This document shows positions 41,026-50,672 of a DNA stretch of 50,687 nt, piece after piece (position 1 is the first letter of the stretch; each line of letters begins with the position of its first letter). Source of the stretch: Desulfovibrionaceae bacterium (lineage in GTDB: Bacteria > Desulfobacterota > Desulfovibrionia > Desulfovibrionales > Desulfovibrionaceae); assembly GCA_015709205.1 (NCBI GenBank), contig JACCQO010000024.1, positions 1 to 50,687 on the forward strand, in the 5' to 3' direction. Under the pieces are notes generated by a model. That model worked only from the letters and a program-made list of their open reading frames with translations. It was not told the DNA's origin and did no database searches. The translations under genes and the position numbers were made by a program.

Positions 41026-41321
41026 GGGCAACGGCCGGAAAGCGGGCGGGGGCTGCGCGGGGTATCTTAAGCGGACGCGGCCCGCCGCCGCGCACATTCG
41101 GCGCCGTTGTGAAAAAAAGTTCCGCTTGGCCGGGGGGTTGATTAATTTGATCTGGTGGTTGCAAAATATTAAGGCGTGCAGTAGGCAAAACTAGCGTCCG
41201 GCGTCCGTCGGGCGCGCGGGACGCAGTCGACCCGCTTGTCCGCTGTTCCGGGGCGTGCAGACTCCGGCGGAGGGACGGCAGGGCCGCAACCATTGCCATC
41301 TCTACTTTTCGGAGGAGACGT

Positions 41322-44300
41322 ATGCCCCCCACGGGTCCTTCCGTCGGTGAAGTCGTCGCCGCGCAGGGTCGGGTATTCGCCGAGCACGGTGAAGAGGTGC
41401 GCGCCCTGGCCAAGGGCGACGCCGTGTTTGCCGACGACATGCTGGTGACCAAGGCCGGTTCCCACCTCGAGGTCAAGTTCCTGGACGGCACGGTGCTCTC
41501 CGAGGGGCCCTCCAGCAGCATGACCGTGGACCACTACGTCTTCGATCCCGACCATCCCGCACAGGCCAATTTCCTGTTCGACATGGCCCAGGGCTCCTTC
41601 CGCATGGCCACCGGCCAGATCGCGGACGCCAACCCCGACGGCGTGCAGATGAAGTCGCCCCTGGCGACCATCGGCATCCGCGGCACGACCACGGTGCACT
41701 CGGTGCTGCCCATCGGCGAGCAGCACGGCGCGGAGCAGCTCACGGGCGGCCGCTCCGTGCTGCTCACGGACACCTTCGGCAACACGCACGTCATCGTGGT
41801 GCCGAACATGCTGGCGGATTTCGCGCCGGGCGGGCCCATGGGCGATCCCAGGCCCATGACCCCGCAGGAACTGGCCGGTTTCCAGGCCATGACCCCGCTG
41901 ACCTCCCTGGGCGAACCCCCGGCTCCGGGCGACGAGGGCGACGAGGGCGGCGAAGGCGACCAGGGCGGCGAGGACGACGCCGGTGACGGCGAGGGAGAAG
42001 CTGCCGGAGAGGGTGAAGGCGACGGTGAAGGCGAGGGCGCTGGCGACGGCGAGGGCGACGGCACTGGGGAAGGCGACGGCACCGGCGAAGGCGACGGTGA
42101 AGGCGAGGGCGACGCAGGCCTCGCGGGCGAAGACGCTGGCGACGGCGACGCCGGAGACGGCGAGGGCGACGGGGCCGGCCTTGGCGGCGATGCGGGCGGC
42201 GATGCGGGTGGCGATGCGGGCGAGGTTCTGGGCGACGCCCTGGGCGGCTCCGGCTCCGGGCTGCTGGGCGACGGCGGCCTGAGCGGCCTGACCGGCGGCC
42301 TGGGCGGGAACCTGGGCGGCGGTATCGGCGACGAGGGGCTGCTCGGCGGCGAACTCGGCGGCGATTTGGGCGACGAATTCGGCGGCCGGGCCGGCGGTGT
42401 CGCGTACATTCCGCCCGTCGCGGCCGATCTGTTCTCCCCGGACGACCTGCCCGACGACGTGCTCGACGACGAGGACGACACGGATTCGTGGCAGGACGAC
42501 TACAACGACAGCCTGCCTTCCTCTTCCTCGGGCGAGACCTTCACCGGCACGTCCAGCGGGGAGTTCATCGACGGCACCTCCGGCGACGACACCATCTCCG
42601 CCCTGTGCGGCGACGACACCATCCACGGCGGCGCGGGCGACAACTACATCGACGGCGGCAACAACAGCGTGCTGGGCGATTTCGCGGCCTACGGCGACGC
42701 GGGCGGCGACCTGGCCGTGACCCTGGGATCGGGGGACGGCAACGAAGGCACCGTGGAGCACGACGGCTACACGGACACGCTCGTCAACGTGGAGAACGTC
42801 ATCGGCGGCGACGGCGACGACTCCTTCATCCTCTACAAGAACAGCGAGTTCAACGCGGTCATGGGCGGCGGGGGCAACGACTTTTTCGAGTCCTACGAAC
42901 CCGACGACGACGATTCGGTCCTCTACCTGGACAAGACGGCGGATTTCTACATCAACCTGGATTCCGGATTCGCCACGGACTCCCTGAGCGGCGGCAGCGA
43001 AGAAGACACGATCTACGGCTTCCGCTCGGCCGTGGGCGGCGCGGGCGACGACACCTTCGTCGGCAACACCGGCTCCTTCAGCTTCTTCATGGGCATGGGC
43101 GGCGACGACACCATCTACGCGGCCAACTACTTCGGCGGCATTTCCCTGACGGATGCGCAGCACGGTGGGGCGGGCTATATGCTGGCCGACGACGGCGAAG
43201 GCATCTTCGCCGTGCTCCAGGGTGGGGACACGGTGCTGGGCACGACCAGCAGCATCGAGCGCGGGCTGGTCCTCGGCGGGGCCGCCACGGGCACGGACCA
43301 CCTCTTCGACATCAACGAGATCCAGGCCACGAACTACGACGACACCCTGGTGGGCACCACCACCGGCACCCGGTCCGAGCAGTTCCACTTCACCCCGGGC
43401 CTGGGCAGCGACCTGGTCATCGCGGGTACCACGGACACCAACTACCACGACGGGGTCAACTACGAGGACCTGGGCGTGGAGCAGGGCGTGTGGGTCAAGC
43501 TGGGGGCGAACACCGCGACCTCCGCCTCCGTGGACGGCGACGCGATCATGTCCAGCTCGGCCTTCTCCAACGCGGGGCTGGACGGCGTAGCGGACTACGA
43601 CGGGGCCTACGGCCTGGCCTCGCTCATCGGCGGCGGCGCCTCCGGGTTCACCGACACCCTTTTCGGCATCGAGGACATCAGCGGCACGGACTACGACGAC
43701 AGCCTCATCGGCGATACCAAGGACAACGTGATCGAGGGCGGCAAGGGCTCCAACTACCTCGAGGGCGGGTCCGGCTTCGACATGGTCAGCTACTGGGATT
43801 TCAATGAGGGCATTCACCTCTCCTTCTCCAACGACGCCAGCGACTACTACATGTCGCACCACTCCGGCGACGTGGATACCATGGTGGGCTTCGAAGGGGC
43901 CATGGGGACGCGCTTCGACGACGTGATGCGGTTCACGGGCGCCACGGCCGGGGGGTGCCTCGTGGGCATGGGCGGCGACGACAGCCTCCTGGGCGGCGAC
44001 CAGACCGGATCGGGCGACACCCTGTACGGCGATTTCCAGGACGGGAATTCGGACAACGCCAACGAGATGGGCGGCAACGACACCCTGGGCGGCGGCACAG
44101 GCGACGACCTGCTCTACGGCAACGCCGGCGACGACTGCATCGACGGCGGCGACGGCAACGACACCATCTACGGCGGCGACACCTGGAGCCCGTACTTCGA
44201 GTCCGACCACGACACCATCGACGGCGGCGCGGGCAACGACCTGATCTACGGCGGCGAAGGCGACGACAGCATCGCGGGTTCCGCGGGCGACGACACCATC

Positions 44301-44831
44301 TACGGCGGCGCGGGCGACGACTGGCTGCAGGGCGGCGAGGGCCACGACACCCTCTACGGCGACGCCGGGGCCGACAAGTTCAACGTGGCCGAGTCCGGCA
44401 CCAACGACTGGGACGTGATCAAGGATTTCAGCCACGCCGACGGCGACAAGGTCCACCTGGAGATCAACGGTGATATGTTCGGGACCGGGGCCACGAACAA
44501 CGGCACCAAGGTCTTCACCCGCGAGGGAACCCTGCACCAGGGAGACTACGTGGCGCATCTCTTCGCCGCGGCCAGCAAGGCGGCCGTGATCCAGTCCGTG
44601 AGCTTGGCCGGGTGGACCGGCGCGGCGGGCAAGTACGTGGCCTTCGGCTACGTCACGGGCTCCCAGAAGCTCTATGCCTTCCACGTCAACGACACCAACG
44701 GCGCGGGGGCAGGCTATGCTTCGATGACCACCAGGACCATCGCCAATCTGTCGAATATCACCCACGTGGCCACCACGACCAACCCGTCGGGAACACACGA
44801 CATCTCCATCCACGACATCATCCTGGTCTGA
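41322..44831 (+). CDS. FecR-domain RTX calcium-binding surface protein
   Basis: 1169 residues. No Sec signal. Residues about 8-165 form a FecR-like domain ([57 protein letters not shown]). A Gly/Asp/Glu low-complexity region spans about 205-360. From about 400 there are many RTX nonapeptides (GGxGxDxxx, e.g. [31 protein letters not shown]), and the end holds a type I secretion-like region ([10 protein letters not shown]...[14 protein letters not shown]). It should leave by a type I exporter and fold on calcium outside, like the biofilm-associated RTX proteins of Desulfovibrio. No exporter is in the window. GGAGGAGA precedes the ATG. Confidence 0.9.
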   Translation: MPPTGPSVGEVVAAQGRVFAEHGEEVRALAKGDAVFADDMLVTKAGSHLEVKFLDGTVLSEGPSSSMTVDHYVFDPDHPAQANFLFDMAQGSFRMATGQIADANPDGVQMKSPLATIGIRGTTTVHSVLPIGEQHGAEQLTGGRSVLLTDTFGNTHVIVVPNMLADFAPGGPMGDPRPMTPQELAGFQAMTPLTSLGEPPAPGDEGDEGGEGDQGGEDDAGDGEGEAAGEGEGDGEGEGAGDGEGDGTGEGDGTGEGDGEGEGDAGLAGEDAGDGDAGDGEGDGAGLGGDAGGDAGGDAGEVLGDALGGSGSGLLGDGGLSGLTGGLGGNLGGGIGDEGLLGGELGGDLGDEFGGRAGGVAYIPPVAADLFSPDDLPDDVLDDEDDTDSWQDDYNDSLPSSSSGETFTGTSSGEFIDGTSGDDTISALCGDDTIHGGAGDNYIDGGNNSVLGDFAAYGDAGGDLAVTLGSGDGNEGTVEHDGYTDTLVNVENVIGGDGDDSFILYKNSEFNAVMGGGGNDFFESYEPDDDDSVLYLDKTADFYINLDSGFATDSLSGGSEEDTIYGFRSAVGGAGDDTFVGNTGSFSFFMGMGGDDTIYAANYFGGISLTDAQHGGAGYMLADDGEGIFAVLQGGDTVLGTTSSIERGLVLGGAATGTDHLFDINEIQATNYDDTLVGTTTGTRSEQFHFTPGLGSDLVIAGTTDTNYHDGVNYEDLGVEQGVWVKLGANTATSASVDGDAIMSSSAFSNAGLDGVADYDGAYGLASLIGGGASGFTDTLFGIEDISGTDYDDSLIGDTKDNVIEGGKGSNYLEGGSGFDMVSYWDFNEGIHLSFSNDASDYYMSHHSGDVDTMVGFEGAMGTRFDDVMRFTGATAGGCLVGMGGDDSLLGGDQTGSGDTLYGDFQDGNSDNANEMGGNDTLGGGTGDDLLYGNAGDDCIDGGDGNDTIYGGDTWSPYFESDHDTIDGGAGNDLIYGGEGDDSIAGSAGDDTIYGGAGDDWLQGGEGHDTLYGDAGADKFNVAESGTNDWDVIKDFSHADGDKVHLEINGDMFGTGATNNGTKVFTREGTLHQGDYVAHLFAAASKAAVIQSVSLAGWTGAAGKYVAFGYVTGSQKLYAFHVNDTNGAGAGYASMTTRTIANLSNITHVATTTNPSGTHDISIHDIILV
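41930..42230 (+). repeat. Acidic Gly-Glu-Asp coding repeat tract
   Basis: GGCGAG/GGCGAC/GAAGGC hexamer-type repeats code for (GE/GD)n inside the RTX gene, joining the FecR domain to the calcium-binding repeats. It ends in [14 protein letters not shown] from a 12-nt unit. Confidence 0.85.
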
Positions 44832-44862
44832 CGCGACTGCGCAAAGCCGGGGCGAAACCATG

Positions 44863-44893
44863 CGGCCGGGGCCTTCGGGCTCCGGCCGTTTTT
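44863..44893 (+). terminator. Terminator of the RTX gene
   Basis: CGGCCGGGGCC, loop TTCG, GGCTCCGGCCG with one G-T pair, then T5. Confidence 0.88.
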
Positions 44894-45044
44894 CGTGGCG
44901 CGGGCGGGGCCCCGCCCGCGCCGCCGGAGCGCAGCGCCGGGGCTTGACCGCGCGCTTCCGGATGCCCATAGTTCGCGCTCCGGCCGCACCGCGCGGCGCG
45001 CCGGAAATCCGCGGGCAGGGGCCCGCGCAAGGAGAGAAGCAGCC

Positions 45045-46037
45045 ATGCAGCCCAAACTCATCGTGCACGGCGGGGCCTGGGACATTCCGGACGAACACGT
45101 GGACGCGCACCTGGCGGGCGTGCGCGCGGCCGTGGAGGAGGTCTACCCGCGCCTTCTGCAGGGCATGAGCGCCCTGGAGGCCGTGGAACGCGCCGTGAAC
45201 GTGCTCGAGGCCGACCCGGCCTTCGACGCCGGGCGCGGGGCCTTTCTCAACGCGGACGGGCGGATCGAACTGGACGCCATGATCATGGACGGCGCGCGGC
45301 TGGACTTCGGGGCCGTGGCCGGGGTGCGCAACCTGCTGCACCCGGTCTCCCTGGCGCGGCGCGTTCTGGAGGCCGAGGACTTCCGCATCCTCATCGGCGA
45401 GGGGGCCATGCGCTTCGCCCGCGAGTGCGGTTTCGTCGAGCTGGACCCGCGCGAGCTGCTCACCGAGCGCGAACTGGCCTTCTACGAGTCCATCAAGGAC
45501 GACGCGCAGTTCAGCATTCTCGGGTCGTTCGGGAAAAAACCGGCCGGTCCGGCCGGTGGGAAAAAGCCGAAGGCCCCGGCCGGGCCGGGTTCCGGCCCCT
45601 CGGACACCGTGGGCGCGGTGGCCCTGGACGCCTCCGGCGACCTGGCCTGCGCCACGTCCACGGGCGGCACGCCGCGCAAGCACCCGGGCCGCGTGGGCGA
45701 CTCGCCGATCATCGGCTGCGGCGGCTACGCGGACAACGAGCTCGGCGCGGCCTCGGCCACGGGCTACGGCGAGGCCATCCTGCGCGTGATGCTCTGCCGC
45801 ACGGCCTGCGAGGGCTTGCGCGTGGTGCCGGAAACGGGCGGCGCGGGCGCGGGTGCGGCCGGAGCCATGGACGCGGCGCGCGCGGCCATCGACGTGCTCG
45901 AACACCGCGCCGGGGGCCTCGGTGGCGTGATCCTGCTCACCCCGCGCGGCGACTTCGGCTTTGCGCACAACACCCCGCGCATGGCCTTCGCCACGGCCGA
46001 CGAGGGCGGCGTGCGCGCGGCCATCGCCGCGCGCTGA
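45045..46037 (+). CDS. Isoaspartyl peptidase / L-asparaginase (Ntn hydrolase)
   Basis: 330 residues. The alpha chain starts PKLIVHGGAWDIPDEH and ends at a low-complexity linker KKPAGPAGGKKPKAPAG (about 164-185). Cleavage before Thr188 in SDTVGAVALD exposes the N-terminal nucleophile; STGGTPRKHPGRVGDSPIIG and a GYGEAILR loop complete the site. The enzyme splits itself into two chains and hydrolyses isoaspartyl dipeptides or asparagine. AAGGAG lies upstream of the ATG; the GNAT gene follows 47 bases later. Confidence 0.93.
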   Translation: MQPKLIVHGGAWDIPDEHVDAHLAGVRAAVEEVYPRLLQGMSALEAVERAVNVLEADPAFDAGRGAFLNADGRIELDAMIMDGARLDFGAVAGVRNLLHPVSLARRVLEAEDFRILIGEGAMRFARECGFVELDPRELLTERELAFYESIKDDAQFSILGSFGKKPAGPAGGKKPKAPAGPGSGPSDTVGAVALDASGDLACATSTGGTPRKHPGRVGDSPIIGCGGYADNELGAASATGYGEAILRVMLCRTACEGLRVVPETGGAGAGAAGAMDAARAAIDVLEHRAGGLGGVILLTPRGDFGFAHNTPRMAFATADEGGVRAAIAAR

Positions 46038-46084
46038 GACCGAGCCACGGCGAACGCCGCAGAACGCGTCCCGGAGACCCTCGC

Positions 46085-46537
46085 ATGCGCATCGAAACGA
46101 TTCTCCACGACCGGAAGCGATTCCTGGACCTGCTGCTGCTCGGCGACGAGCAGGAGGAGCGGATCGACGGGTATCTGGAGCGCGGCGAGCTGTTCGTGCT
46201 CTACGACGCCGGGGACGACGCCCCGCGGACCGTGTGCGTGGTCACGGACGAGGGCGGCGGCACGCGCGAACTCAAGAACCTCGCCACGGACGAACGGTAC
46301 CGGCGGCGGGGATACGGCCGGGCGATGGTGGCCTTTGTCCTGGAGCGCTACAGGGGCGCCTGTTCGCGCATGCTGGTCGGCACGGGCGACGTGCCCCGCG
46401 CCATCGGCTTCTACGAGCGCTGCGGCTTCAGCCGCTCGCACCGCGTTCCCGGCTTTTTCGTGGAGCACTACGACCATCCCATGTGGGAGGACGGCGTGCG
46501 GCTGGTGGACATGGTCTATCTCGAAAAGAGGCTGTAG
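46085..46537 (+). CDS. GNAT-family N-acetyltransferase
   Basis: 150 residues. Acetyl-CoA motif A: ELKNLATDERYRRRGYGRAMVAF (R/Q-x-x-G-x-G/A pattern as RRRGYGRA), then motif B RAIGFYERCGFSRSHR. N-terminus LLLGDEQEERIDGYLERGELFVLY matches small YjcF/YvbK-like GNATs. The substrate is unknown. GGAGA precedes the ATG. Confidence 0.9.
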   Translation: MRIETILHDRKRFLDLLLLGDEQEERIDGYLERGELFVLYDAGDDAPRTVCVVTDEGGGTRELKNLATDERYRRRGYGRAMVAFVLERYRGACSRMLVGTGDVPRAIGFYERCGFSRSHRVPGFFVEHYDHPMWEDGVRLVDMVYLEKRL

Positions 46538-46561
46538 GGCGGGCCGCAACGGCGCGCCGCG

Positions 46562-46605
46562 CGCGAAAAGGGGCCCGGACGGCGACGTCCGGGCCCTTTT
46601 TCGCG
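46562..46605. terminator. Bidirectional terminator
   Basis: CGCGAAAAGGGGCCCGGACG and CGTCCGGGCCCTTTTTCGCG with a single G-T mismatch around a GCGA loop, between the convergent GNAT and flavoprotein genes. Confidence 0.9.
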
Positions 46606-46619
46606 TGTTGTGCGGCGGG

Positions 46620-47219
46620 CTACGCCGTGGGGAAGGTATCCTTGTGGGCGGCGATGGCGTTGCCGAGCCAGGCGATGGTCCGACCGAGGTTGTCCATGTT
46701 GGCCAGGGCCTCGGCGTCTTCGGCCACCTCGCCGGGGTTCCGACCGAAGCCCATGTTCCAGTAGGTGGAGCCGGGCACGATCATCTGGTTCATGAGGTAC
46801 ATGTGGTTGATGGAATCGTAGACGTGGGTCGCGCCGGCCCGGCGCGCGGCGACCACGGCCGCGCCGATCTTGCCTGCGAAGGCGCGCCCGTTGGACAAGG
46901 CCACATAGCCGGAGCGGTCCAGGAGGGCCTTGGTCTCGGCGGACACGTCCGTGAAGTAGGTGGGCGAGCCGAGGATGATGGCGTCGGCGCGGAGCATCTT
47001 CTCCATGATGCCGTTGAACACGTCCTTGTCGTTGATACACTTGTTGTTGCGCTTCTCCCTGCACTTGCCGCAGGCGAGACAACCCCGGATCTCCTTGCCG
47101 CCGAGCTGGACGAACTCCGTTTCCCAGCCCGCCGCGTCCAGCGGTTCCAGCACCTTTTTGAGCAATGTTTCGGTGTTGCCGCCCTTCCTGGGGCTGCCGT
47201 TGATGGCCAGAGCGAACAT
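46620..47219 (-). CDS. Iron-sulfur flavoprotein (flavodoxin family), second copy
   Basis: 199 residues. INGSPRKGGNTETLL is the FMN phosphate loop; CLACGKCREKRNNKC gives CX2CX2CX7C, a slightly longer last spacing than the copy at 607-1194; GSPTYFTDVSAETKALLDR contacts flavin. Later YWNMGFGRNPGEVAEDAEALANM is typical of the family. Redox partner unknown. AAGGAGG precedes the ATG. Confidence 0.92.
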   Translation of the reverse strand: MFALAINGSPRKGGNTETLLKKVLEPLDAAGWETEFVQLGGKEIRGCLACGKCREKRNNKCINDKDVFNGIMEKMLRADAIILGSPTYFTDVSAETKALLDRSGYVALSNGRAFAGKIGAAVVAARRAGATHVYDSINHMYLMNQMIVPGSTYWNMGFGRNPGEVAEDAEALANMDNLGRTIAWLGNAIAAHKDTFPTA

Positions 47220-47360
47220 GTGAGCCTCCTTGCGCCGGTGGCGTAGATGGTTTCGGAATCACCGCACCCTACCACCCCCTGTCCAGCGGACAAGTACGGA
47301 CTTTTTTGTGCGCAGGTTACCTGGAGGGAAGTGTGGCGGTCGCAAGGCCTCGCGGCGAAA

Positions 47361-47398
47361 AACGGCGGGGCCGCCCGGGCTGGGGCGGCCCCGCCGTT
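47361..47398 (-). terminator. Terminator of ppnP
   Basis: AACGGCGGGGCCGCCC pairs with GGGCGGCCCCGCCGTT; on the minus strand a T5 run follows. Confidence 0.88.
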
Positions 47399-47460
47399 GC
47401 GGCATCGAAAGGGGGTGCGGGAGGGCGGAGCGGGAGAGGCGCGGGCGCTGCCCGTCCGGC

Positions 47461-47781
47461 CTAGCCGTAGGAGCAGACGTATTCGGCCACGCCGTCGGCG
47501 ATCTCCACGTCGAAGGCCGCGTCGCCGGGCACCGCGAAGCTCTGGCCCGGGCCGTAAGTGGCCCAGTCGGTCCCGGACAGGCGGACGCGCCACGTTCCGG
47601 CGATCACGTCCATGCGCTCGGGCGCGCCGGTGGTGAAGGCGTACGCGCCGGGCAGGATCACGCCCAGGGTGCGCCGCTCGCCCTCGGCCGTGAAGATGGT
47701 GTGGCTGACGACCCTGCCGTCGAAGTACACGTTGGCCTTGCACACGGCGGTGACGTTCTCGAACTTTTCGGGAATGGACAT
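47461..47781 (-). CDS. ppnP: Pyrimidine/purine nucleoside phosphorylase, PpnP type
   Basis: 106 residues, a small cupin (former DUF1255). KANVYFDGRVVSHTIF, GVILPGAYAFTTGAPERMDVIAG and a PGQSFAVPGDAAFDVEI core match PpnP, which splits nucleosides by phosphorolysis. GGAGG precedes the ATG. The GNAT gene ends 89 bases upstream. Confidence 0.92.
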   Translation of the reverse strand: MSIPEKFENVTAVCKANVYFDGRVVSHTIFTAEGERRTLGVILPGAYAFTTGAPERMDVIAGTWRVRLSGTDWATYGPGQSFAVPGDAAFDVEIADGVAEYVCSYG

Positions 47782-47870
47782 GGAAGCCTCCTGCGGTGGT
47801 GTGCGGCCCAAGTGCCACAGGCGCGGGATTTGGTAAAGAGGGGGCGGAGCGTGCGACCGGACCGGCGGCG

Positions 47871-48428
47871 TCAGGCGCGTAGGCCGCCCGGCCCGGGCCG
47901 CGAACGCGCGAACAGCAGCAGGCCGGAGTCTTCGGCCTCGGGCGCGGCGGCGAACCCGGCCTTGGCAAGGACCCGGATCGAGGCCGCGTTTCCCGCGTCC
48001 GTGCGCGCGATCACGCGCCGGACCCCGGGAAAGCCGAAGGCGCGCCCGACCAGCGCCAGGAGCATTTCCGCGGCGTAGCCCCTGTTCCGCCAGCGCGGCA
48101 GGACGGAATAGCCCACCTCGACGTCGCCGCTCGCGGCCGGAGGGCCGCAATAGCCGCCCGCGCCGACCAGGCGGCATTCGCCCCGGTCCTCCCGGCACAG
48201 CGCATACCAAGCGTACCATCCCGCCGCGGCGCTCCCGCCCTCTTCCAGGCGCGCGAGAAAGAACGCCATGGCTTCGCGGTCGTACTCCCCGGGCGGCCAG
48301 TCCGGCGGAACGCGGCAGCCCAGCAAGGGGCCGAGGCGGTCCGGCGCGTCCAGTTCGGCGCGGACATGCGCTGGCGTCGCGGCCACAAGGATCAGCCGCT
48401 GCGTGTGCAGGTCGGCGGGGGGATTCAT
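47871..48428 (-). CDS. GNAT-family acetyltransferase (RimJ/RimL-like)
   Basis: 185 residues. TQRLILVAATPAHVRAELD is the usual RimJ-like start; VEVGYSVLPRWRNRGYAAEMLLAL contains the acetyl-CoA loop (RNRGYA), and VIARTDAGNAASIRVLAKAGF is motif B. Target unknown. ATG 48428 was preferred to the in-frame TTG two codons earlier. Confidence 0.9.
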   Translation of the reverse strand: MNPPADLHTQRLILVAATPAHVRAELDAPDRLGPLLGCRVPPDWPPGEYDREAMAFFLARLEEGGSAAAGWYAWYALCREDRGECRLVGAGGYCGPPAASGDVEVGYSVLPRWRNRGYAAEMLLALVGRAFGFPGVRRVIARTDAGNAASIRVLAKAGFAAAPEAEDSGLLLFARSRPGPGGLRA

Positions 48429-48869
48429 GCGCAATGCGGCTCCCTGGCATCGGAAAACGAGGCCGTCCGTGTGCGGCGAGCGGCCCGCACGACGGTACGG
48501 GACGCGGCGGGCAATCTACATCAGGGGGCTTGCCCCCGTAAAGCGCTCGGGTTGGCGGCGGCCAGCTGCGAGCAGGCCTTGCGGCGGGGCAGGACAAAAA
48601 GGTGGCGGTTGCGGGGCGTGCTTGGTGCCGCGCAGGGCCGGTCGCGCACAGGAAAGGTGTTCTCGGCCTGTCCCGTGGACCCCGTGTGCCTCGAGGGCCC
48701 GAGGTCGCGGGTGGACGGGACGCAGAGGCGTGTCTTCCGGTTGGCGTTTGTTCCGCTGTATCGGTTTTTGTTTTGACTTGCGGCTTCGGCGGGAGGAAAA
48801 GAAATCTTAAGGCGGTCGGGCGAAGTCCGGCCGGCGTTCTTTTTTGGAATCCCAATAAGGGGGGGTATC
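48429..48869. other. Intergenic gap with a possible promoter
   Basis: 440 bases without a gene between divergent transcripts. TTTTGACTTGCGG near 48773 gives a TTGACT -35-like box upstream of the lipoprotein gene, with an AT-rich AAAGAAATCTTAAGG stretch 17-30 bases later. Confidence 0.4.
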
Positions 48870-49673
48870 GTGCGAAACTGCAAAAGATGTCTGCTTGTGC
48901 TCGCCGCCTGTCTTGCGGCGAGCGGGTGCGTGTCCGCCGTGGAGGGCGTCATCGACTGCTCGCGCGGCGACAGGGAGCTGTACGTGCGCCACGACCCGGC
49001 TGCGGCGTTTCACCACTATTCCGCGGCGGCGTACAACAACGATGCGGAGGCCCAGCACAAGCTGGCCATGATGCTGCGCAACGGGCAGGGGGCCGCCAAG
49101 GACCCGAAGCGCGCCCTGGAATGGGAGGAGAAGTCCGCGGCCCAGGAGTACGTTCCGGCCATGACCACGCTGGGGTACGATCTCGTGGCGGGGTTGAACG
49201 GAGCAGGGCGGGACGCGACCCGGGGCGTGTACCTGTTGGAATTCGCGGCGCGCGAGGGCAGCCCGGAGGCCAACTTCATGCTCGGCACCGTGTACGCCAA
49301 CGGCCTGGGAGGCATCGAGAAGGATTTCGAACACGCGGTGCAGTACTTCACCGCGGCGAAGGGGCTGGGAGTGGCGGTCGATCCGGCGCTCCTGCGGTCG
49401 GACACGCTCGAGGCCCGCGTGGTCGCCAAGGCCGAGACGCACGAGGCGGCGGTGGTCCAGCCGCAACGGGTCGCGCGGGACATCGAGTCCCGGGAGGTGG
49501 CCCGGGACGTGCAGCTCGAGCTCAAGAAGCGCGGTTTCTACGGCATGGCCGTGGACGGCCTCGTGGGCAAGGGCACCAGGGCGGCCATTCGGCGCTTTCA
49601 GGAGCGCGAGGGGCTGCGGCCCACGGGCCGCATCGACTTGGAATTGCTGCAGCGGCTGGACATAACGCTTTGA
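48870..49673 (+). CDS. Lipoprotein with Sel1-like repeats and peptidoglycan-binding domain
   Basis: 267 residues from a GTG start with AAGGGGG upstream. Signal peptide II with lipobox LAASGC (Cys20). Residues 40-170 contain Sel1-like repeats (AAAFHHYSAAAYNNDAEAQHKLAMML, KRALEWEEKSAAQEYVPAMTTLG, EANFMLGTVYANG). The end is a PG_binding_1 module (VQLELKKRGFYGMAVDGLVGKGTRAAIRRFQ). It should anchor in the outer or inner membrane and hold peptidoglycan. A second lipoprotein gene follows 31 bases later. Confidence 0.9.
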   Translation: MRNCKRCLLVLAACLAASGCVSAVEGVIDCSRGDRELYVRHDPAAAFHHYSAAAYNNDAEAQHKLAMMLRNGQGAAKDPKRALEWEEKSAAQEYVPAMTTLGYDLVAGLNGAGRDATRGVYLLEFAAREGSPEANFMLGTVYANGLGGIEKDFEHAVQYFTAAKGLGVAVDPALLRSDTLEARVVAKAETHEAAVVQPQRVARDIESREVARDVQLELKKRGFYGMAVDGLVGKGTRAAIRRFQEREGLRPTGRIDLELLQRLDITL

Positions 49674-49704
49674 CCCGTCCGACGGGTGCAATGGGGGAAT
49701 CGCA

Positions 49705-50085
49705 TTGAAAAGAATACTGCTTTTTTCGCTGGTGTTGCTGGCGTGCCTGGCCGCAGGGTGCCTGGGCGGCGCCGGGGGGGGCGGCACGCCTGCCGCCACG
49801 CCCAAGATGGTGCAGACGCCCGAGGCGAAACTGAGCTCCCTGGAGCACGACCTTGCGAACGCGCAGGCGTTGCTGCGCAAGAAGGAGGAAACCGTGGAGA
49901 GCTTGCGCTCCATGCCTCCGGACTTCACCGAGCCCTCGGACGTGTCGGCCTGGAACGAGATGGCCCGCAACGCCCAGGAGGAGTACGCCTCCGTGAAGCG
50001 GGAAGTGGACAGGATGCTGCGCGAAAAGGATGCGCTGGAAAAGGAGATCCGCGGTCCGTCCGGCGGTGACGGCGGCGGCTGCTAG
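49705..50085 (+). CDS. Small coiled-coil lipoprotein
   Basis: 126 residues from a TTG start (GGGGGA upstream). Signal peptide with lipobox LAAGC (Cys19), a glycine/threonine spacer, then helical coiled coil: EAKLSSLEHDLANAQALLRKKEE and VKREVDRMLREKDALEKEI. It ends GGDGGGC, a terminal cysteine that could crosslink or dimerise. No family recognised. Likely co-transcribed with the Sel1/PG-binding lipoprotein. Confidence 0.82.
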   Translation: MKRILLFSLVLLACLAAGCLGGAGGGGTPAATPKMVQTPEAKLSSLEHDLANAQALLRKKEETVESLRSMPPDFTEPSDVSAWNEMARNAQEEYASVKREVDRMLREKDALEKEIRGPSGGDGGGC

Positions 50086-50185
50086 CCGACGGGCCATGTG
50101 GGCGGCAAGCTGGGGGAGATGGGGAGGTGCAAAACTTGGCCGCCTGGCGGATTGGCCCCTGTGTGGACGCGCAATTGTATGGCAA

Positions 50186-50220
50186 AAAAGGCCGATCAAC
50201 CGCAGGTTGATCGGCCTTTT
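50186..50220. terminator. Terminator between lipoprotein gene and tRNA-Pro
   Basis: AAAAGGCCGATCAACC, loop GCA, GGTTGATCGGCCTTTT: a perfect 16-bp stem usable from both sides. Confidence 0.9.
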
Positions 50221-50229
50221 ACTCTCAAG

Positions 50230-50306
50230 TGGTCGGGATGAAAGGATTTGAACCTTCGACCCCCTGAACCCCATTCAGGTGCGCTCCCAGACTGCGCTAC
50301 ATCCCG
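50230..50306 (-). tRNA. tRNA-Pro(GGG)
   Basis: 77 bases with encoded CCA. Acceptor CGGGATG/CATCCCG with the C1-G72 pair of proline tRNA; D arm GCGCAGTCTGGGAGCGC; anticodon stem CCTGA/TCAGG with loop ATGGGGT giving GGG; T arm AGGTTCAAATCCT. Confidence 0.95.
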
Positions 50307-50321
50307 ACTCGAAGGGGGTTA

Positions 50322-50350
50322 GTCCTATCCCAGCGACACAGGGTTGTCAA
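50322..50350 (-). promoter_or_regulatory. Promoter of tRNA-Pro
   Basis: Minus strand TTGACA (50345-50350), 17-bp spacer, TAGGAC (50322-50327), then the tRNA 15 bases on. 50351-50499 holds no gene. Confidence 0.85.
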
Positions 50351-50499
50351 CAAATCCGACCCCGAATTTTTGCTCCCCGGCGGCAGCGTGACGCTGCACC
50401 CTTTTCGCGGCCGCCTGTGCTGCGAGGTGGCTTGCAGCTTTCCCCCGCCCGCGCTCGACCACCGTATCGTCGTCTCCTCTTCCTCTTTCCCGCACCCCT

Positions 50500-50672
50500 C
50501 CAGGGCGCATCCGTCGCCGCAGGCGGCGGCAGCCCGGCGCGCCTGCCCGGCCCTCCATCATTCCCGCTCGTCTCGCACCCGCACCCACCCCGTCCGGCAT
50601 CCACGCGATCTCAAAAATTATCCCCGCCCTCATCCCACCAGCAGTTTTTGGGGGAGAGGTGGGGTGGAGGGG
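50500..50672. repeat. Right copy of the window-end inverted repeat
   Basis: Reverse complement of the segment at 1-175: CCAGCAGTTTTTGGGGG at 50638-50654, CCCCGCCCTCATCC before it, GGCATCCACGCG near 50597-50608, and the CCAGGGCGCATCCG...GGCGGCGGCAGC block at 50500-50533. It lies upstream of tRNA-Pro. Confidence 0.7.

Noticed and set aside
41169-45968. Open frame of 1599 codons on the minus strand
   Set aside because: Antisense shadow of the RTX gene; its Val/Ala repeats mirror the RTX codons.
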